A DNA stretch of 64,000 bases from JAWPMT01 sp965229785 (GCA_965229785.1 CBDDJS010000001.1:4650001-4714000); one strand, 5' to 3'; shown: positions 50,587-60,965, counted from the first letter of the stretch. The notes: a model not told the origin generated them from the letters alone. A program made the numbers and translations.

Positions 50587-53448
50587 TTATTTCTTGGTGT
50601 CGATGGTCATGTCCTCTACCACGTCACCTTTCGCATCCAGCTCGATCAGGTCATAACCCAACTTTCTTAGCTTTTCACGATTGCTTGCTCCATCTCCTAC
50701 AACCAGAATGTAGAACTGATCATCGTCCAGGTATTTTTTAGCAAGGTCATTGATCTCCTGCTTTGTTATGGAATTGATGATGCTGGTCTGCTCGTCAACA
50801 TAAGATCGATCCAGATCATAATGAACGATCCTTCTCAGAAAACCTGCCTTTTGTCCGGGTGTTTCATAACTTCTTGCATCTCGCTGACCGATGGATTTCC
50901 TCATGAAAGCTAACTCATCGTCAGTAATTCCTCTTTCCCGATAGTTTGAAATCTCTTTCATAAACTCCACTACAGAGCTATCAGTGGCAGTACCCAGAAC
51001 TCCCGCCGTTGCAGCATAAGAACCTTCATCCTCGGTTGAAGAAAAGAAACTTCCAGCGCCATAAGTCCAACCCTTATCTTCTCTCAAGTTCAGATTGATT
51101 CGACTATTGAACGCCCCACCCAATGGATAGTTCATCAGAAAGGATTTGAAGTATTCTCCGGTAGCATCATATTCCAGACCAGTCATATAGCCTATTCTGA
51201 CCTGAGATTGTGGCGCATCTGCTTTGTCCACCAGAAATAATTTGGTTTTGTCTGCAGGTTTTGCTTTTGGCAATTCCGGGATCTCTACATTTTTATTTTC
51301 CCAGTTTTTAAGAAAATCCAGCTCATTAAGGATCTCATCTCTTTCGACATCACCCACAATCACCAACTCTCCCAGGTTCGGGGAATAATAGTTATTGTAA
51401 AAAGATTTCACGTCTTCTATTGTGATGTTTTTTACTGTTCCTTCGATTCCCTCAGAGGGTGAAGAAAATATGTGATTATCACCGTATAATAAGCGGTTGA
51501 AAACCTGTGAGGCAATTGCACTTGGGTCTTTCTGATTCGCAATGATATTTTCCATCTGCTGCTTCACCACCCGATCGAAATCAGCTTGTACGAAACCTGG
51601 TCTTAGCAGTTTCTCCTCAACCAGCTCCATGGTTCTGGACAAGTTCTTCCTCAAGGTATTGACACTCAAGGTTGTTGCACTTCTACTCCCGGATATGTTT
51701 ATGGAACTCCCGATCTTCCGCAACTCCTCCTGCATTTCTGCAGCAGAATAATTTTCAGTAGACTCGTTGAGCATCGCCGCAGTTATCTGAGCCAGTCCAC
51801 TCTTTGAAGGGTCATTGGCATCAAACTTATGCCCTCCATTCAATGTCAGTCTAACCGCAACAGTAGGAATTTCGTCGCTCTTTGTTCCGATCACTTTGAT
51901 ACCATTATCAAACTTTGTTTCCCAGAATTCAGGTACTTTAACCAAAGGACTCGCCCCAGGAGTAGGTTGCTTGCTTCGATCGAATGATTCGCTGGTTGGT
52001 TTGTTGTAAGTAAGGCCTGTATAATCCGTCTGTGGGAATGGATTGTCCCCGCTTGTTGGTTTCACGAAGTTATCGTCCGCGACAGGAGCAGTCTCTTCAT
52101 TGGGCAGGTAACTTAACACCACTTTCGATTTGCCATAGATGTACTTATTGAATACGCGCATGACATCTTCAGCGGTGATGTCCAGATAGCGCTGCAAATC
52201 ATCTGCAATCATGTTAGGATTGTCAAACATATATTGATACCGAGCCAAGCGAGAGAGTTTACCACTAACACTGGCAAGTCCATTGATTACGCTAGACTCC
52301 CGATTTGCCTTGAATTTCTGTAAGTCCGTTTCTGAAACACCATTTTCTGCAAATTCATCAAGAATTGTACGCATCTCTTCCGCAAACTGAGTAAGGGTCT
52401 GACCAGGATAAGGCAATACGAACATGGTCAATTCTCCGGAAAGTTCTGATGTTGGATGGAAAACAGAAGCCTGAATGGCTTTTTGTGTCAATACAAATTT
52501 CTTGAAGAAATATGAGCTTTGTCCGGTACCCAGTATTTCAGAAAGGCAATCTAATGCCGCTTCATCCGGGTGCATAGCTGGCACTGTGGGATAGGTCAAC
52601 ATGACCGCAGGGAATCGAATATTTCTATCAACATGTGATATGTATCGATCCGCATCGAGTGTTACCAGATCCAAATCCAGGTCTTCCACTTCAGGTCCTC
52701 GTGGAATAGATCCGAAATACTTCTCTGCTAACCTGATCACTTCCTGAGGATTGACATCTCCACCTACGGTCAAGGCCGCATTGTTCGGGCCATACCAACG
52801 CAAAAAGAAGTTTTTCAGGTCATCCAGATTTGCACGATCCAGGTCTTCAAGCAATCCAATGGTCAACCATGAATAAGGGTGACCGTAAGGATAAAGGGCC
52901 TCCATGGTCTTCTCAGACCACATACCATAAGGTCTGTTTAGATAATTCTGACCTTTCTCATTTTTTACCGTAGCTCGCTGAACTTCAAATTTCTCGGTAG
53001 TTACCGCATCCAAAAAGAAACCCATACGGTCTGCTTCCAGCCATAGCATAGTTTCCAATTGGTTACTCGGAACCGTTTCAAAATAGTTCGTTCTATCACG
53101 ATTAGTAGTACCATTCATGGTACCTCCAGCTTCTGTGATTATTTTGATGTGTTCTTCATCGGCAACATTGTCTGAACCCTGAAACATCATGTGCTCGAAG
53201 AAGTGAGCAAAGCCGGATTTGTTTAATTCTTCTCTTGCAGAACCTACGTGGTAGGTCACATCAACATGGACCAAAGGATCAGAGTGATCTTCGTGAATGA
53301 TCAGAATAAGACCATTGTCCAATTGGTATTTCTCATAGGGTATGACGACACCATCGCCAGTCTTCTCTACTTTCTCGATCAGTTTGGTTTGCGCCTGCAC
53401 GATAAGCACAGCTGCGACTGCCAAACAAAAGGCGATCAATTTTTTCAT
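50587..53448 (-). CDS. M16 (insulinase/pitrilysin-type) zinc peptidase
   Basis: 953 residues with a signal peptide (AFCLAVAAVLIVQAQ). It contains two M16 units joined in one chain. The first is active: the inverted zinc motif HFFEH (82-86) with the third ligand in the VKNEKGQN helix downstream. The second half (from about residue 500) lacks the HxxEH motif, as usual for the partner half, and has the RxY-type substrate-binding region (about 830, GWTYGAGSFF). It degrades peptides in the periplasm. It stands between a terminator and the chemoreceptor-like gene, 120 bases away. Confidence 0.95.
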   Translation of the reverse strand: MKKLIAFCLAVAAVLIVQAQTKLIEKVEKTGDGVVIPYEKYQLDNGLILIIHEDHSDPLVHVDVTYHVGSAREELNKSGFAHFFEHMMFQGSDNVADEEHIKIITEAGGTMNGTTNRDRTNYFETVPSNQLETMLWLEADRMGFFLDAVTTEKFEVQRATVKNEKGQNYLNRPYGMWSEKTMEALYPYGHPYSWLTIGLLEDLDRANLDDLKNFFLRWYGPNNAALTVGGDVNPQEVIRLAEKYFGSIPRGPEVEDLDLDLVTLDADRYISHVDRNIRFPAVMLTYPTVPAMHPDEAALDCLSEILGTGQSSYFFKKFVLTQKAIQASVFHPTSELSGELTMFVLPYPGQTLTQFAEEMRTILDEFAENGVSETDLQKFKANRESSVINGLASVSGKLSRLARYQYMFDNPNMIADDLQRYLDITAEDVMRVFNKYIYGKSKVVLSYLPNEETAPVADDNFVKPTSGDNPFPQTDYTGLTYNKPTSESFDRSKQPTPGASPLVKVPEFWETKFDNGIKVIGTKSDEIPTVAVRLTLNGGHKFDANDPSKSGLAQITAAMLNESTENYSAAEMQEELRKIGSSINISGSRSATTLSVNTLRKNLSRTMELVEEKLLRPGFVQADFDRVVKQQMENIIANQKDPSAIASQVFNRLLYGDNHIFSSPSEGIEGTVKNITIEDVKSFYNNYYSPNLGELVIVGDVERDEILNELDFLKNWENKNVEIPELPKAKPADKTKLFLVDKADAPQSQVRIGYMTGLEYDATGEYFKSFLMNYPLGGAFNSRINLNLREDKGWTYGAGSFFSSTEDEGSYAATAGVLGTATDSSVVEFMKEISNYRERGITDDELAFMRKSIGQRDARSYETPGQKAGFLRRIVHYDLDRSYVDEQTSIINSITKQEINDLAKKYLDDDQFYILVVGDGASNREKLRKLGYDLIELDAKGDVVEDMTIDTKK

Positions 53449-53568
53449 TTGTTTTAGGATTTGTTTTCCACAATGATACGGTGAAAATACATGAAGAGAT
53501 ATCTCAGGTTCTTTTATCCTCCGCTGGCTTACAAAAAAGAAGCTCAGTATGTACCTGACTGGACTCTT

Positions 53569-55488
53569 TCACACTTTCAATTCGCGCGTTTTATTGGAGA
53601 GTTCTTCTACAATAGATTGCACGCGTTTGATGTTTTCGTGATTGGCCTCAATCGATTGAACCACGGTGCCTGAAGCGGCATACACTTGTTGAGCGCCCGC
53701 TGCGGTTTCTTCAGAAATAACAATCACTTGCTCCGTGGCTACAATCACGTCTTTGATGTCATCATTTTGCTGACGAGTAGACTGAACAATCTTATTGGAG
53801 AGGGATTTCGTTCCCTGATAGGACTCCACAATCTCCTGAAAACTAGCGGTGGCATTGCTGGTGGTTTGTTCCCCTTCTTCAACGACACGGGTGATGTCTT
53901 CAATCAGCTTGGAAGTTGTATTTGCCGATCCCTGGATACTGTTTACGAGGGTCTCAATCTCTTTGGAAGACTGTTTGGACTGTTCTGCCAACAACCTGAT
54001 CTGAGAAGCAATAATGGCAAATCCCCGACCCGCTTCGCCAGCTTGGGCAGCCTCTATGGCAGCATTCAGGGCCAATAAATTGGTTTGTGCCGCAATCTCC
54101 TGAATGATTGTAATGATCGCGTTGATTTGCCGTGATTGATCTTTCAGGTCCTTGATCACGTCATTGCCCACCTTAAATTGGCTGAGGATATTGGACATGT
54201 TTCCTCCAATTTCTTCCACAAGCCGCAAGCCATTCTCACTTTGACCTGCTCCGGTATTTGACATGTCCTCAATGGATTTCGCTAGTGTATGCATGTCCTC
54301 CGAAGATTGCATGATGTTTTCTATCAAAGAAAAAGCATGATTGACCTGATCGACTTGTTTAGAGGCTCCGGTTTCTATTTCTGAAATTGAAGTTCTAATG
54401 CCACCGATTTCTTCACCCATGGATTCACTATGACTTGTGCTTTCCTGAGCTATGGTTTGTATCGCAGCAGATTTTACCATAAGTTCAGAAAGATGGCCCG
54501 CAATTCTTGCCAGCGCATCATTCAGGTTCAGGCTAATTCGGAACCAGTCTCCTTTCACGTCCGCATCGAACCTTGTTGATAAATTTCCCTCGGACATTTG
54601 TTCTGTCACCCGGTTAATCTCCTGAAAAGGTACCAGCAAAGACTCCAGTAAATTATTGGTCGATTCCTGAAGCAGTTTCCAGTCACTGGCCTGGGGATCC
54701 ACGTCCATACGCTGACTGTAATCTCCGGATTCCAGGATTTTAGTGATCAGCACTTGCATTTGATTAATGGCCCCCGAGAGGTTCTTCTGTTCCAGTTCCA
54801 ATGTCCCCGCATGTTGATCCGCTAATTGCTTTTGCCTGGTCAATTCATCTTGTTTAGAAACAATGTCCGTTTCATAACTCATGTTGATGTAGACCAACAA
54901 GTACAACTCGAAAAGGATTAGGATAGTAACAGTGAGTAAAATCGTCTTGAAGGATTTCAAACTCGTATCCTCATAAGGCATGTCGTAAATAGGCAATCCC
55001 AGAAAATCCTGAATGGGTTCGAAGAAAACGAAGCACAAGAAAATAGCGATCACCACGCTGTTGAAAAGCCATTTCTCACGACGAAAATCAAAAATGATGG
55101 TAGCACCAACGATTATGGGCAAAAAATACAGCCGAGTATTTTGGGGTCTGATTATTCCCCTGTCAATACCATTTTCGATATCTCTCAAATTGAAGATATA
55201 AAAAGAGATAACGAGAAAGGCAACAGAGCCCAAAAGCAAAGTAGCCCGCCCAAGTTTATGATATCCAAATCGGTTAAGAAGCAATGAAATAACAGGAATA
55301 GGAAGAAAGTACAAACCTTCTCCAGCAGCTCCCTTTAACCCAACAGACGCCTGATATACCATCTGCAAACTGATCAGGGTAAAGATGAAAAGGCTCAGGC
55401 CATTGGTGAATATCAACCTGCTTCTGACGATGTTGGGCATGGACTGGTCAATGCCAGCATGCAAGAGATTTTTCCTAAACCAATTCAT
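53569..55488 (-). CDS. Membrane methyl-accepting chemotaxis-type protein
   Basis: 639 residues. Six hydrophobic segments lie within about residues 25-215, without a large periplasmic ligand domain, so sensing is through the membrane or the short loops. A HAMP-like region follows (about 280-345), then a methyl-accepting signalling domain whose hairpin tip IAAQTNLLALNAAIEAAQAGEAGRGF (about 470) is well conserved. No other che genes are near. In gliding Bacteroidota these domains occur without flagella; the output partner is not visible. Confidence 0.9.
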   Translation of the reverse strand: MNWFRKNLLHAGIDQSMPNIVRSRLIFTNGLSLFIFTLISLQMVYQASVGLKGAAGEGLYFLPIPVISLLLNRFGYHKLGRATLLLGSVAFLVISFYIFNLRDIENGIDRGIIRPQNTRLYFLPIIVGATIIFDFRREKWLFNSVVIAIFLCFVFFEPIQDFLGLPIYDMPYEDTSLKSFKTILLTVTILILFELYLLVYINMSYETDIVSKQDELTRQKQLADQHAGTLELEQKNLSGAINQMQVLITKILESGDYSQRMDVDPQASDWKLLQESTNNLLESLLVPFQEINRVTEQMSEGNLSTRFDADVKGDWFRISLNLNDALARIAGHLSELMVKSAAIQTIAQESTSHSESMGEEIGGIRTSISEIETGASKQVDQVNHAFSLIENIMQSSEDMHTLAKSIEDMSNTGAGQSENGLRLVEEIGGNMSNILSQFKVGNDVIKDLKDQSRQINAIITIIQEIAAQTNLLALNAAIEAAQAGEAGRGFAIIASQIRLLAEQSKQSSKEIETLVNSIQGSANTTSKLIEDITRVVEEGEQTTSNATASFQEIVESYQGTKSLSNKIVQSTRQQNDDIKDVIVATEQVIVISEETAAGAQQVYAASGTVVQSIEANHENIKRVQSIVEELSNKTRELKV

Positions 55489-55613
55489 TCAATGAGATTC
55501 TGATCGGAAGTTATAACTTGAAAACTACCGTTCCAAAGCCAATGTTGGGAAAAATGAGAATAACTGAGTCAGTCGGCTGATCTTTTGACTTATAGAGGAA
55601 ATTACCGTCAGAC

Positions 55614-56192
55614 TCAGACTAACGTGGCATGTGTGTTCAGGACCTGGGGAATGACTAATTGCGACTCATCATTGACGATGATCGTATCTGCCAGTTTAGC
55701 TTTTTCTTCCTCTGAAGCTTGCCTTTCAATGATGGCACGTACATCCTTTTCATTTCGGTGAGGATCTCTTTGCAGGACACGCCGTGTACGTATGTGAATG
55801 GGAGCAGAAACCACTATCAGGTGATCTAAGGACTTATACGAACCTGTCTCTACGAGCAAGGCTGCCTCTTTTATCACGTAACTACTTTGTTGAGCACTGC
55901 TCCAGTTTTTAAAATCTTCGGCTACAGCAGGATGTACGACGAGATTAAGTTTTTCCAGAAGTTCGGGTTCATGGAAAGCAATTTTACCAATATGAACACG
56001 ATTAAGCTCGCCGTTTTGATAGCTCTCAGCACCAAACAACTCCAGGACACGTGCTCTAATGACCTGATGTTCGTTCATGAGGAGTTTGGCCCTACTGTCG
56101 GCATCGTACACGGGTACACCAAGGATCTGAAATATGTTGCAGACGATACTCTTACCTGCACCAATCCCCCCGGTTATACCTACCGTTTTCAA
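55614..56192 (-). CDS. coaE: Dephospho-CoA kinase
   Basis: 192 residues, normal length. It adds the 3'-phosphate in the last step of coenzyme A synthesis. The P-loop GITGGIGAGKS is at about 5-15, followed by VPVYDADSRAK and the ALLVETG motif. Its start overlaps the ybbR-like stop as ATGA. It is the last gene of the ldh-nusB cluster. Confidence 0.95.
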   Translation of the reverse strand: MKTVGITGGIGAGKSIVCNIFQILGVPVYDADSRAKLLMNEHQVIRARVLELFGAESYQNGELNRVHIGKIAFHEPELLEKLNLVVHPAVAEDFKNWSSAQQSSYVIKEAALLVETGSYKSLDHLIVVSAPIHIRTRRVLQRDPHRNEKDVRAIIERQASEEEKAKLADTIIVNDESQLVIPQVLNTHATLV

Positions 56193-57139
56193 TTCAATTG
56201 GGGATAAATGACCCGTACGGTATCCGGCATCATGTCTATCTCAATGGCCTCTTCGGGTGAATAGATCATGATTGGAAAGATCGTGGAATCTTTTTCGTCC
56301 AGCAGATTGAAATCTACAGTGATCCCAAAATCAGAAGCCTCATAATCTCTTTTCTCGGACCTTGGAACTGTAAAATTCACTTCGATCTCATCAACCAAAG
56401 GCCAGGCGGAGGAATCTTCCGGGAAATTGAGCCTATCAAAAGGAACCGCCACCGAAAGCCGATCAAAACGTTCGACATTAAAAACCACATTGATTTCTTC
56501 CGGAATGGCCCTGATGACATCTTCATCAGCGATTGGTATTTCTATATTTTCGTCAAAGTCATCGTCAATAGATGATTCGGAAATACGGATTATGAATGGA
56601 CTTTGTAACGAATCTATAAAGCTTTTCGGGCCTATAAATTCGACAGAATCAAGAGATGTTGTAAGCGCAGAAATGATCCGGTAATCTTCACGCATTTGAA
56701 TCGCCGAAGAATCAATCTCAACGGCCACTCTTTTAGCTAGCTTTTCTTCTATATGAAAATAAAGCGTATCTGTCATCAGATAGTTGACCTGCAGTTCGCT
56801 AAGCTGATCTCTCACTACAGGTAATAGGGTCGATCTGGAATAAAACCGGATCAGGGTAGGATTGTCCAGATCAATAGTCAGCGGAGTAGGGTTGAAAAGG
56901 ATAAATGTCCTTCTTAGTAGGTTCCAGCCTCCTCCGGACACATCTACTTTGATCGATTCAGGAAGTGGCTGCATTACAACCACGCTATCCCTTTCAAAAT
57001 TGAATTTTAGTGGGTAGATGAGTCGGGTCGTGTACTCTTTATTGAGTTCATTAAAAAACCAAAAGGTAGTGGCTCCTAACAATGAGAGCAACACTACCTT
57101 CCAGCTATTGAGATTATTAAAAAACCCTTTTCCTGCCAT
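56189..57139 (-). CDS. YbbR/CdaR-like protein
   Basis: 316 residues. One membrane segment near residues 12-32 (WKVVLLSLLGATTFWFF) holds it in the inner membrane; the rest is beta-rich, with YbbR-like repeats (for example SVEFIGPKSFIDSL) in the periplasm. In Firmicutes the homologue CdaR regulates the diadenylate cyclase CdaA. Here a cdaA gene lies about 6.3 kb away on the same strand, not adjacent. Preceded by yajC, overlapping coaE by four bases. Confidence 0.85.
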   Translation of the reverse strand: MAGKGFFNNLNSWKVVLLSLLGATTFWFFNELNKEYTTRLIYPLKFNFERDSVVVMQPLPESIKVDVSGGGWNLLRRTFILFNPTPLTIDLDNPTLIRFYSRSTLLPVVRDQLSELQVNYLMTDTLYFHIEEKLAKRVAVEIDSSAIQMREDYRIISALTTSLDSVEFIGPKSFIDSLQSPFIIRISESSIDDDFDENIEIPIADEDVIRAIPEEINVVFNVERFDRLSVAVPFDRLNFPEDSSAWPLVDEIEVNFTVPRSEKRDYEASDFGITVDFNLLDEKDSTIFPIMIYSPEEAIEIDMMPDTVRVIYPQLN

Positions 57140-57153
57140 CTACCGCATTCGCA

Positions 57154-57465
57154 TCAAGATTTGGTGTCGTAGCGTTTCGAAGCATCGAGAGAAATAGAAG
57201 ACTTCTCCACTACCAGCTTGTTACCACGATCAACATCCAAGGTCACCGTTGAGTCATCAATTGATGAGATTTTACCATGGATTCCGCCCATGGTAACAAC
57301 CTGATCGCCCTTTTTGATCTCTTCGATGAACTTCTTGGTTTCTTTTTGCTTCTTCTGCTGAGGCCGAATGAAAAACAGGTAGAACACCGCTACCATTCCT
57401 CCCAACATGATAAACTGGCCATAGTTAGCGCCAGCTCCTGCTTGCAGTAATAGGGTTTGAATCAT
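57154..57465 (-). CDS. yajC: Preprotein translocase subunit YajC
   Basis: 103 residues. One membrane helix (about 16-34) is followed by the FFIRPQQKKQKE motif typical of YajC and a small cytosolic beta domain (GDQVVTMGGIHGKISSID). It is an accessory of the Sec translocon with SecDF. Confidence 0.96.
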   Translation of the reverse strand: MIQTLLLQAGAGANYGQFIMLGGMVAVFYLFFIRPQQKKQKETKKFIEEIKKGDQVVTMGGIHGKISSIDDSTVTLDVDRGNKLVVEKSSISLDASKRYDTKS

Positions 57466-57474
57466 TTTTTATAA

Positions 57475-57999
57475 TTATGAAGGCTGATCACCCTTGATCA
57501 CGTTCGCCTTAATTTTCAAGCGGCTGATCTTAGGGTAAGTATTTGCCGTAATCGTTACAGTTTTATTCTGGATACCAGGTTTTTTGCGGCTATTGAACTG
57601 CACTTTGATTTCGCCAGTACCTCCTACCGGAATAGGCTCTCTTGGCCATTGTGGCACAGTACAACCACAAGAAGCGGTAGCACTTGAAATGATCAAAGGT
57701 GCATCGCCATTATTGGCAAATGTAAATACGTGATCTACGATATCACCTTCGTTAATGGTACCGAAATCGTGCTCTTCTTGAGTGAATTCAAAAGAAGGCA
57801 GTGGTCCGTCAGGCTTAACTTCTGGCTGAGCAGGGGCCGCGGTACTTCCAGGAGTAAAAGGAGCCGTCTTAGCCGTTCCGTTCTTTGCTTCCAGCTCGGC
57901 TACTTTGCCTTCCAATCGGGCAATACGAGCTTCTGTTTCTTTGTTTGAGCAGCTTGCCACAACCGCCCCCACAAAAAGGATTAACAATGCTTTTTTCAT
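57475..57999 (-). CDS. DUF1573-domain lipoprotein
   Basis: 174 residues. Lipobox VVASC (Cys17), then a coiled stretch, an Ala/Pro linker, and a DUF1573 domain (about 70-170) with HDFGTI, DAPLIISSATASCGCT and PIPVGGTGEIKVQF. The domain is an Ig-like fold common in Bacteroidota envelopes; function unknown. Nine bases before yajC. Confidence 0.93.
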   Translation of the reverse strand: MKKALLILFVGAVVASCSNKETEARIARLEGKVAELEAKNGTAKTAPFTPGSTAAPAQPEVKPDGPLPSFEFTQEEHDFGTINEGDIVDHVFTFANNGDAPLIISSATASCGCTVPQWPREPIPVGGTGEIKVQFNSRKKPGIQNKTVTITANTYPKISRLKIKANVIKGDQPS

Positions 58000-58126
58000 T
58001 CGAATATTTATTTGATTAAATCGTGCCTTTGTGTGGCCTACTTTTCTAACAACCGTAAAACTATCGAAAAGTTAGTCTCTAACTTTTGATGAAATCCTAA
58101 TGATGTGTTAAATCCGACAAATGGGA

Positions 58127-58426
58127 TCAGCTTTTCTTGATCTGATCCATCAATCCGTTCACATCATCCAGCAGTTTTTCCGCTTTTTCTTTGGCACTAC
58201 TAATGATTTTCTCTCCTTCGGCCTTGGCTTCACTTTGCACTTTGGTCTTTCCCTCCAGCAATTCTTCCAGGATCTCCTCGGATTTTTTCTTGTATTTATC
58301 CAGCAAGAAAGAGAGCTTGTCTCTGGTATGCGACCCTTTCTCAGGGGCATACAGCAATCCCAGGATGCCACCGGCGATAAGGCCGATTAAAAAAGTTAAA
58401 AATGAAGTTCCTGATCCTCTGCTCAT
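58127..58426 (-). CDS. YtxH-domain protein
   Basis: 99 residues. A hydrophobic segment FLTFLIGLIAGGILGLLYAPE (about 10-29) matches the YtxH opening, and the rest is a Lys/Glu-rich helix likely to form a coiled coil. Small membrane stress-type protein of unknown mechanism. Fourteen bases after nusB. Confidence 0.87.
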   Translation of the reverse strand: MSRGSGTSFLTFLIGLIAGGILGLLYAPEKGSHTRDKLSFLLDKYKKKSEEILEELLEGKTKVQSEAKAEGEKIISSAKEKAEKLLDDVNGLMDQIKKS

Positions 58427-58440
58427 GATAAATTGTGTCT

Positions 58441-59607
58441 TTACTTATTGTCAATCAGTCCACGTCCGCTCTTCCTGATCGTTCCATCCGAAGTTAGTTC
58501 GTTTGCCAAAACATCCAAAATACCATTTATAAATTGTTTGCTTTTGGGCGTACTGTATTGTTTGGATATTTCAATGAACTCGTTGATGGTGACCTTCACC
58601 GGAATACTGGGGAAATTGATCATTTCTGTCAATGCCAACTTCAGGATCATCTTATCCAGTGTAGCTACTCGTGACATATCCCAGTTTTTGGTTTTGCTTG
58701 CCAGAAGTGCCTCGAAATCGTGTTCTTTCTTGATGGTTTCATCAAACAATACCCGGAAGTATTTGAAATCATCTGCCTCATTCAGGCTGAGCGACTTCAG
58801 TTCGAAGGGCTCATCCAGTCCTGGCTCAAAACTCTGCACAGTCTTGGTGACCATACTTCGAACGATGGACTTGTTTTCACTCCAATGCAGATCCTGACTA
58901 GCCATGTATTCGTCAATGACCTCTTCCTTAAAGAGCAATTGCTTGGTCAAATGTCTGGCTGCCGCAATATGTTCTTCCTCAGAGGGCATCTTTAACGCCT
59001 GGTACATCTGGAAGGTCTCGTTCTTACTCCAGATATCTTTATACCACCCTCGAAGCTCATTCCTTTCCGCATCCCAACTGATCTTTTTATCAATCGTCTC
59101 CTTTAGCAATGGCTGAAATGTACTCAAAGCCTTGATCAACGGGTTATCCATGTAATGGTAACCAAAACCACCATTTTTGCTGGTCAGGCTCTTGGCTTTA
59201 CGATCCTTCTCCTGCGTTTCTATGAAGGCAACTTCGGAAGGGATCAGCAACAGCTTAAGGTAGAGTTGATAAATATTCTGGATCTCCTCCTCCATTCGCT
59301 TGCGACCTGCCCGATGTTCTTCGACAATTCGCTGATCAAGGATGCGCATATGATCCTTCACCAAGGATGCCATTTCTTCATCCTCTATTGCAGGGTCTAA
59401 TCCTTTCAACGAATCAAAGAAGTGATTCTTCGCCAGGCGTTGCTGTTGCTCATGATGCTTCTTATCCAACGAATCGTGGATTGCAGGATCCCACTTAAAG
59501 TGGTCTGCCAGCTCTTCGGCCGCAATTTCACGTAGCGATTCGATGGCTAAATGATAGCCATACAGTGCCTGCATTGCTTTGACCCTAAGAATCCGCCTGT
59601 TCAGCAT
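58441..59607 (-). CDS. nusB: NusB-type transcription antitermination factor with long insertion
   Basis: 388 residues, against about 140 in E. coli. The first helix NRRILRVKAMQALYGYHL and the last part VATLDKMILKLALTEM...INEFIEISKQYSTPKSKQFINGIL are clearly NusB; some 230 residues between them are extra and helical. This long form is usual in Bacteroidota. NusB joins NusE on boxA RNA of rRNA transcripts. It lies 34 bases before the leucine-dehydrogenase stop in the same cluster. Confidence 0.9.
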   Translation of the reverse strand: MLNRRILRVKAMQALYGYHLAIESLREIAAEELADHFKWDPAIHDSLDKKHHEQQQRLAKNHFFDSLKGLDPAIEDEEMASLVKDHMRILDQRIVEEHRAGRKRMEEEIQNIYQLYLKLLLIPSEVAFIETQEKDRKAKSLTSKNGGFGYHYMDNPLIKALSTFQPLLKETIDKKISWDAERNELRGWYKDIWSKNETFQMYQALKMPSEEEHIAAARHLTKQLLFKEEVIDEYMASQDLHWSENKSIVRSMVTKTVQSFEPGLDEPFELKSLSLNEADDFKYFRVLFDETIKKEHDFEALLASKTKNWDMSRVATLDKMILKLALTEMINFPSIPVKVTINEFIEISKQYSTPKSKQFINGILDVLANELTSDGTIRKSGRGLIDNK

Positions 59608-59641
59608 CTTTATTATTTACCCGATTGATTGATGATATTGA

Positions 59642-60739
59642 TTAATAAGGGAGCTTCACTTTACCGATCTGCTCAATTCTTTTCAAGGCCAAATCTAATG
59701 CTGCTTTGTGAGTAGTCACGTCATTTTTTTCCGCGTACTCAATTACTTCAAGGCAAACATCATAGATTCTTTCAGTCTGCGACATCACTCGCTCTTTGCT
59801 GTAGTTGCCCTGCATTTCATAATAAACGTTGGTGATACCACCACTATTGATCAGAAAATCAGGCGCATAAATGATGCCTTGTTCCTTTAATAAGTTACCA
59901 TGACGAACTTCATCATCCAATTGATTATTGGCACCACCTGCCACGATCGTGCAATTCAACTGGGCAATGGTCTCATCATTCAGCGTCGCACCAAGCGCGC
60001 AAGGCGCATAGATGTCCATATCTGTCGTATAAACCTGATCGGGATCGATGACAGTAGCGTCGTGGTTTTTGGTCACTGCAGCCAGTTTATCTTCGAATAT
60101 ATCGCTGACCATGACTTGAGCACCCTCTTTGTTCAGGAACTCGATTAGGTAGGTACCTACATGTCCTGCACCTTGTACCATCACTTTTTTCCCTTTGAGG
60201 TCTTCTGAACCGTATACTTTCTTGGCCGAAGCTTTCATGCCCATATAAACACCATAGGCCGTAACCGGACTAGGGTCTCCTGATCCACCCATGTTGATCG
60301 GCAATCCTGCCACGTAAGGAGTCTCCATTCTGATGTACTCCATATCCCGGGTACTCATATTCACATCCTCAGCAGTCCAGTATCTGCCGCCAATGCTGTC
60401 AACGAATCTACCGAAACGACGCATCAGGGCTTCGTTTTTCAACTTTTTTGCATCTCCAATGATCACCGCTTTACCACCACCAATATTCAGTCCTGCAATG
60501 GCTGATTTGAAGGTCATACCTCTGGAAAGTCGCAGCGCATCTTTCACGGCTGCTTCCTCTGAGGTATAGTTCCACATGCGGGTTCCTCCCATACCAGGGC
60601 CCAGCACAGTATTGTGCAAGGCAATAATTGCTTTTAGCCCTGTCGCTTCATCATTGCAAAATACCAACTGTTCGTGTTCCATATCGCTCATCTGCTCGAA
60701 CACTGAAGGGGTATCAGTTTGGTGTTTGGTGTCGATCAT
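59642..60739 (-). CDS. Leucine (Glu/Leu/Phe/Val-type) dehydrogenase
   Basis: 365 residues from the ATG at 60739 (MIDTKHQTD). A longer frame to 60901 exists but its added 54 residues are unlike the family. It deaminates a branched-chain amino acid with NAD. The N-terminal motif HNTVLGPGMGGTRMW and GLNIGGGKAVI (catalytic Lys) are typical of leucine dehydrogenase, and the Rossmann motif VQGAGHVGTYLIEFL is near 205. It heads the cluster with nusB. Confidence 0.93.
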   Translation of the reverse strand: MIDTKHQTDTPSVFEQMSDMEHEQLVFCNDEATGLKAIIALHNTVLGPGMGGTRMWNYTSEEAAVKDALRLSRGMTFKSAIAGLNIGGGKAVIIGDAKKLKNEALMRRFGRFVDSIGGRYWTAEDVNMSTRDMEYIRMETPYVAGLPINMGGSGDPSPVTAYGVYMGMKASAKKVYGSEDLKGKKVMVQGAGHVGTYLIEFLNKEGAQVMVSDIFEDKLAAVTKNHDATVIDPDQVYTTDMDIYAPCALGATLNDETIAQLNCTIVAGGANNQLDDEVRHGNLLKEQGIIYAPDFLINSGGITNVYYEMQGNYSKERVMSQTERIYDVCLEVIEYAEKNDVTTHKAALDLALKRIEQIGKVKLPY

Positions 60740-60828
60740 TCTGAAAGAATTTAGAGTTATGCAGTTTACCTTTGAATCAATTCTCCAATGGAGGTGTTTA
60801 TATTCGTGGGTTAATCTGAAAATGACGC

Positions 60829-60836
60829 CAAAATTA
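60829..60836 (-). promoter_or_regulatory. Candidate -7 element before the leucine dehydrogenase gene
   Basis: TAATTTTG on the minus strand, 90 bases before the start, matches TAnnTTTG, but no TTG sits at the -33 spacing. The divergent ABC gene on the plus strand has no clear match. Confidence 0.35.
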
Positions 60837-60965
60837 GCTGTTTTTAAAGAAATAAACATTTGATGGCCGAATGTTGTCATCCTTCTGTCCAGTCTTTGCA
60901 AAGAGTGAAAAATTTATTGACCACAAAGAATTTCGGGCTTTAAAACGAACCGAAAATATTATTCT

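Noticed and set aside
60739..60901. N-terminal extension of the leucine dehydrogenase
   Set aside because: The extra 54 residues are unlike the family, and the ATG at 60739 gives the normal start.
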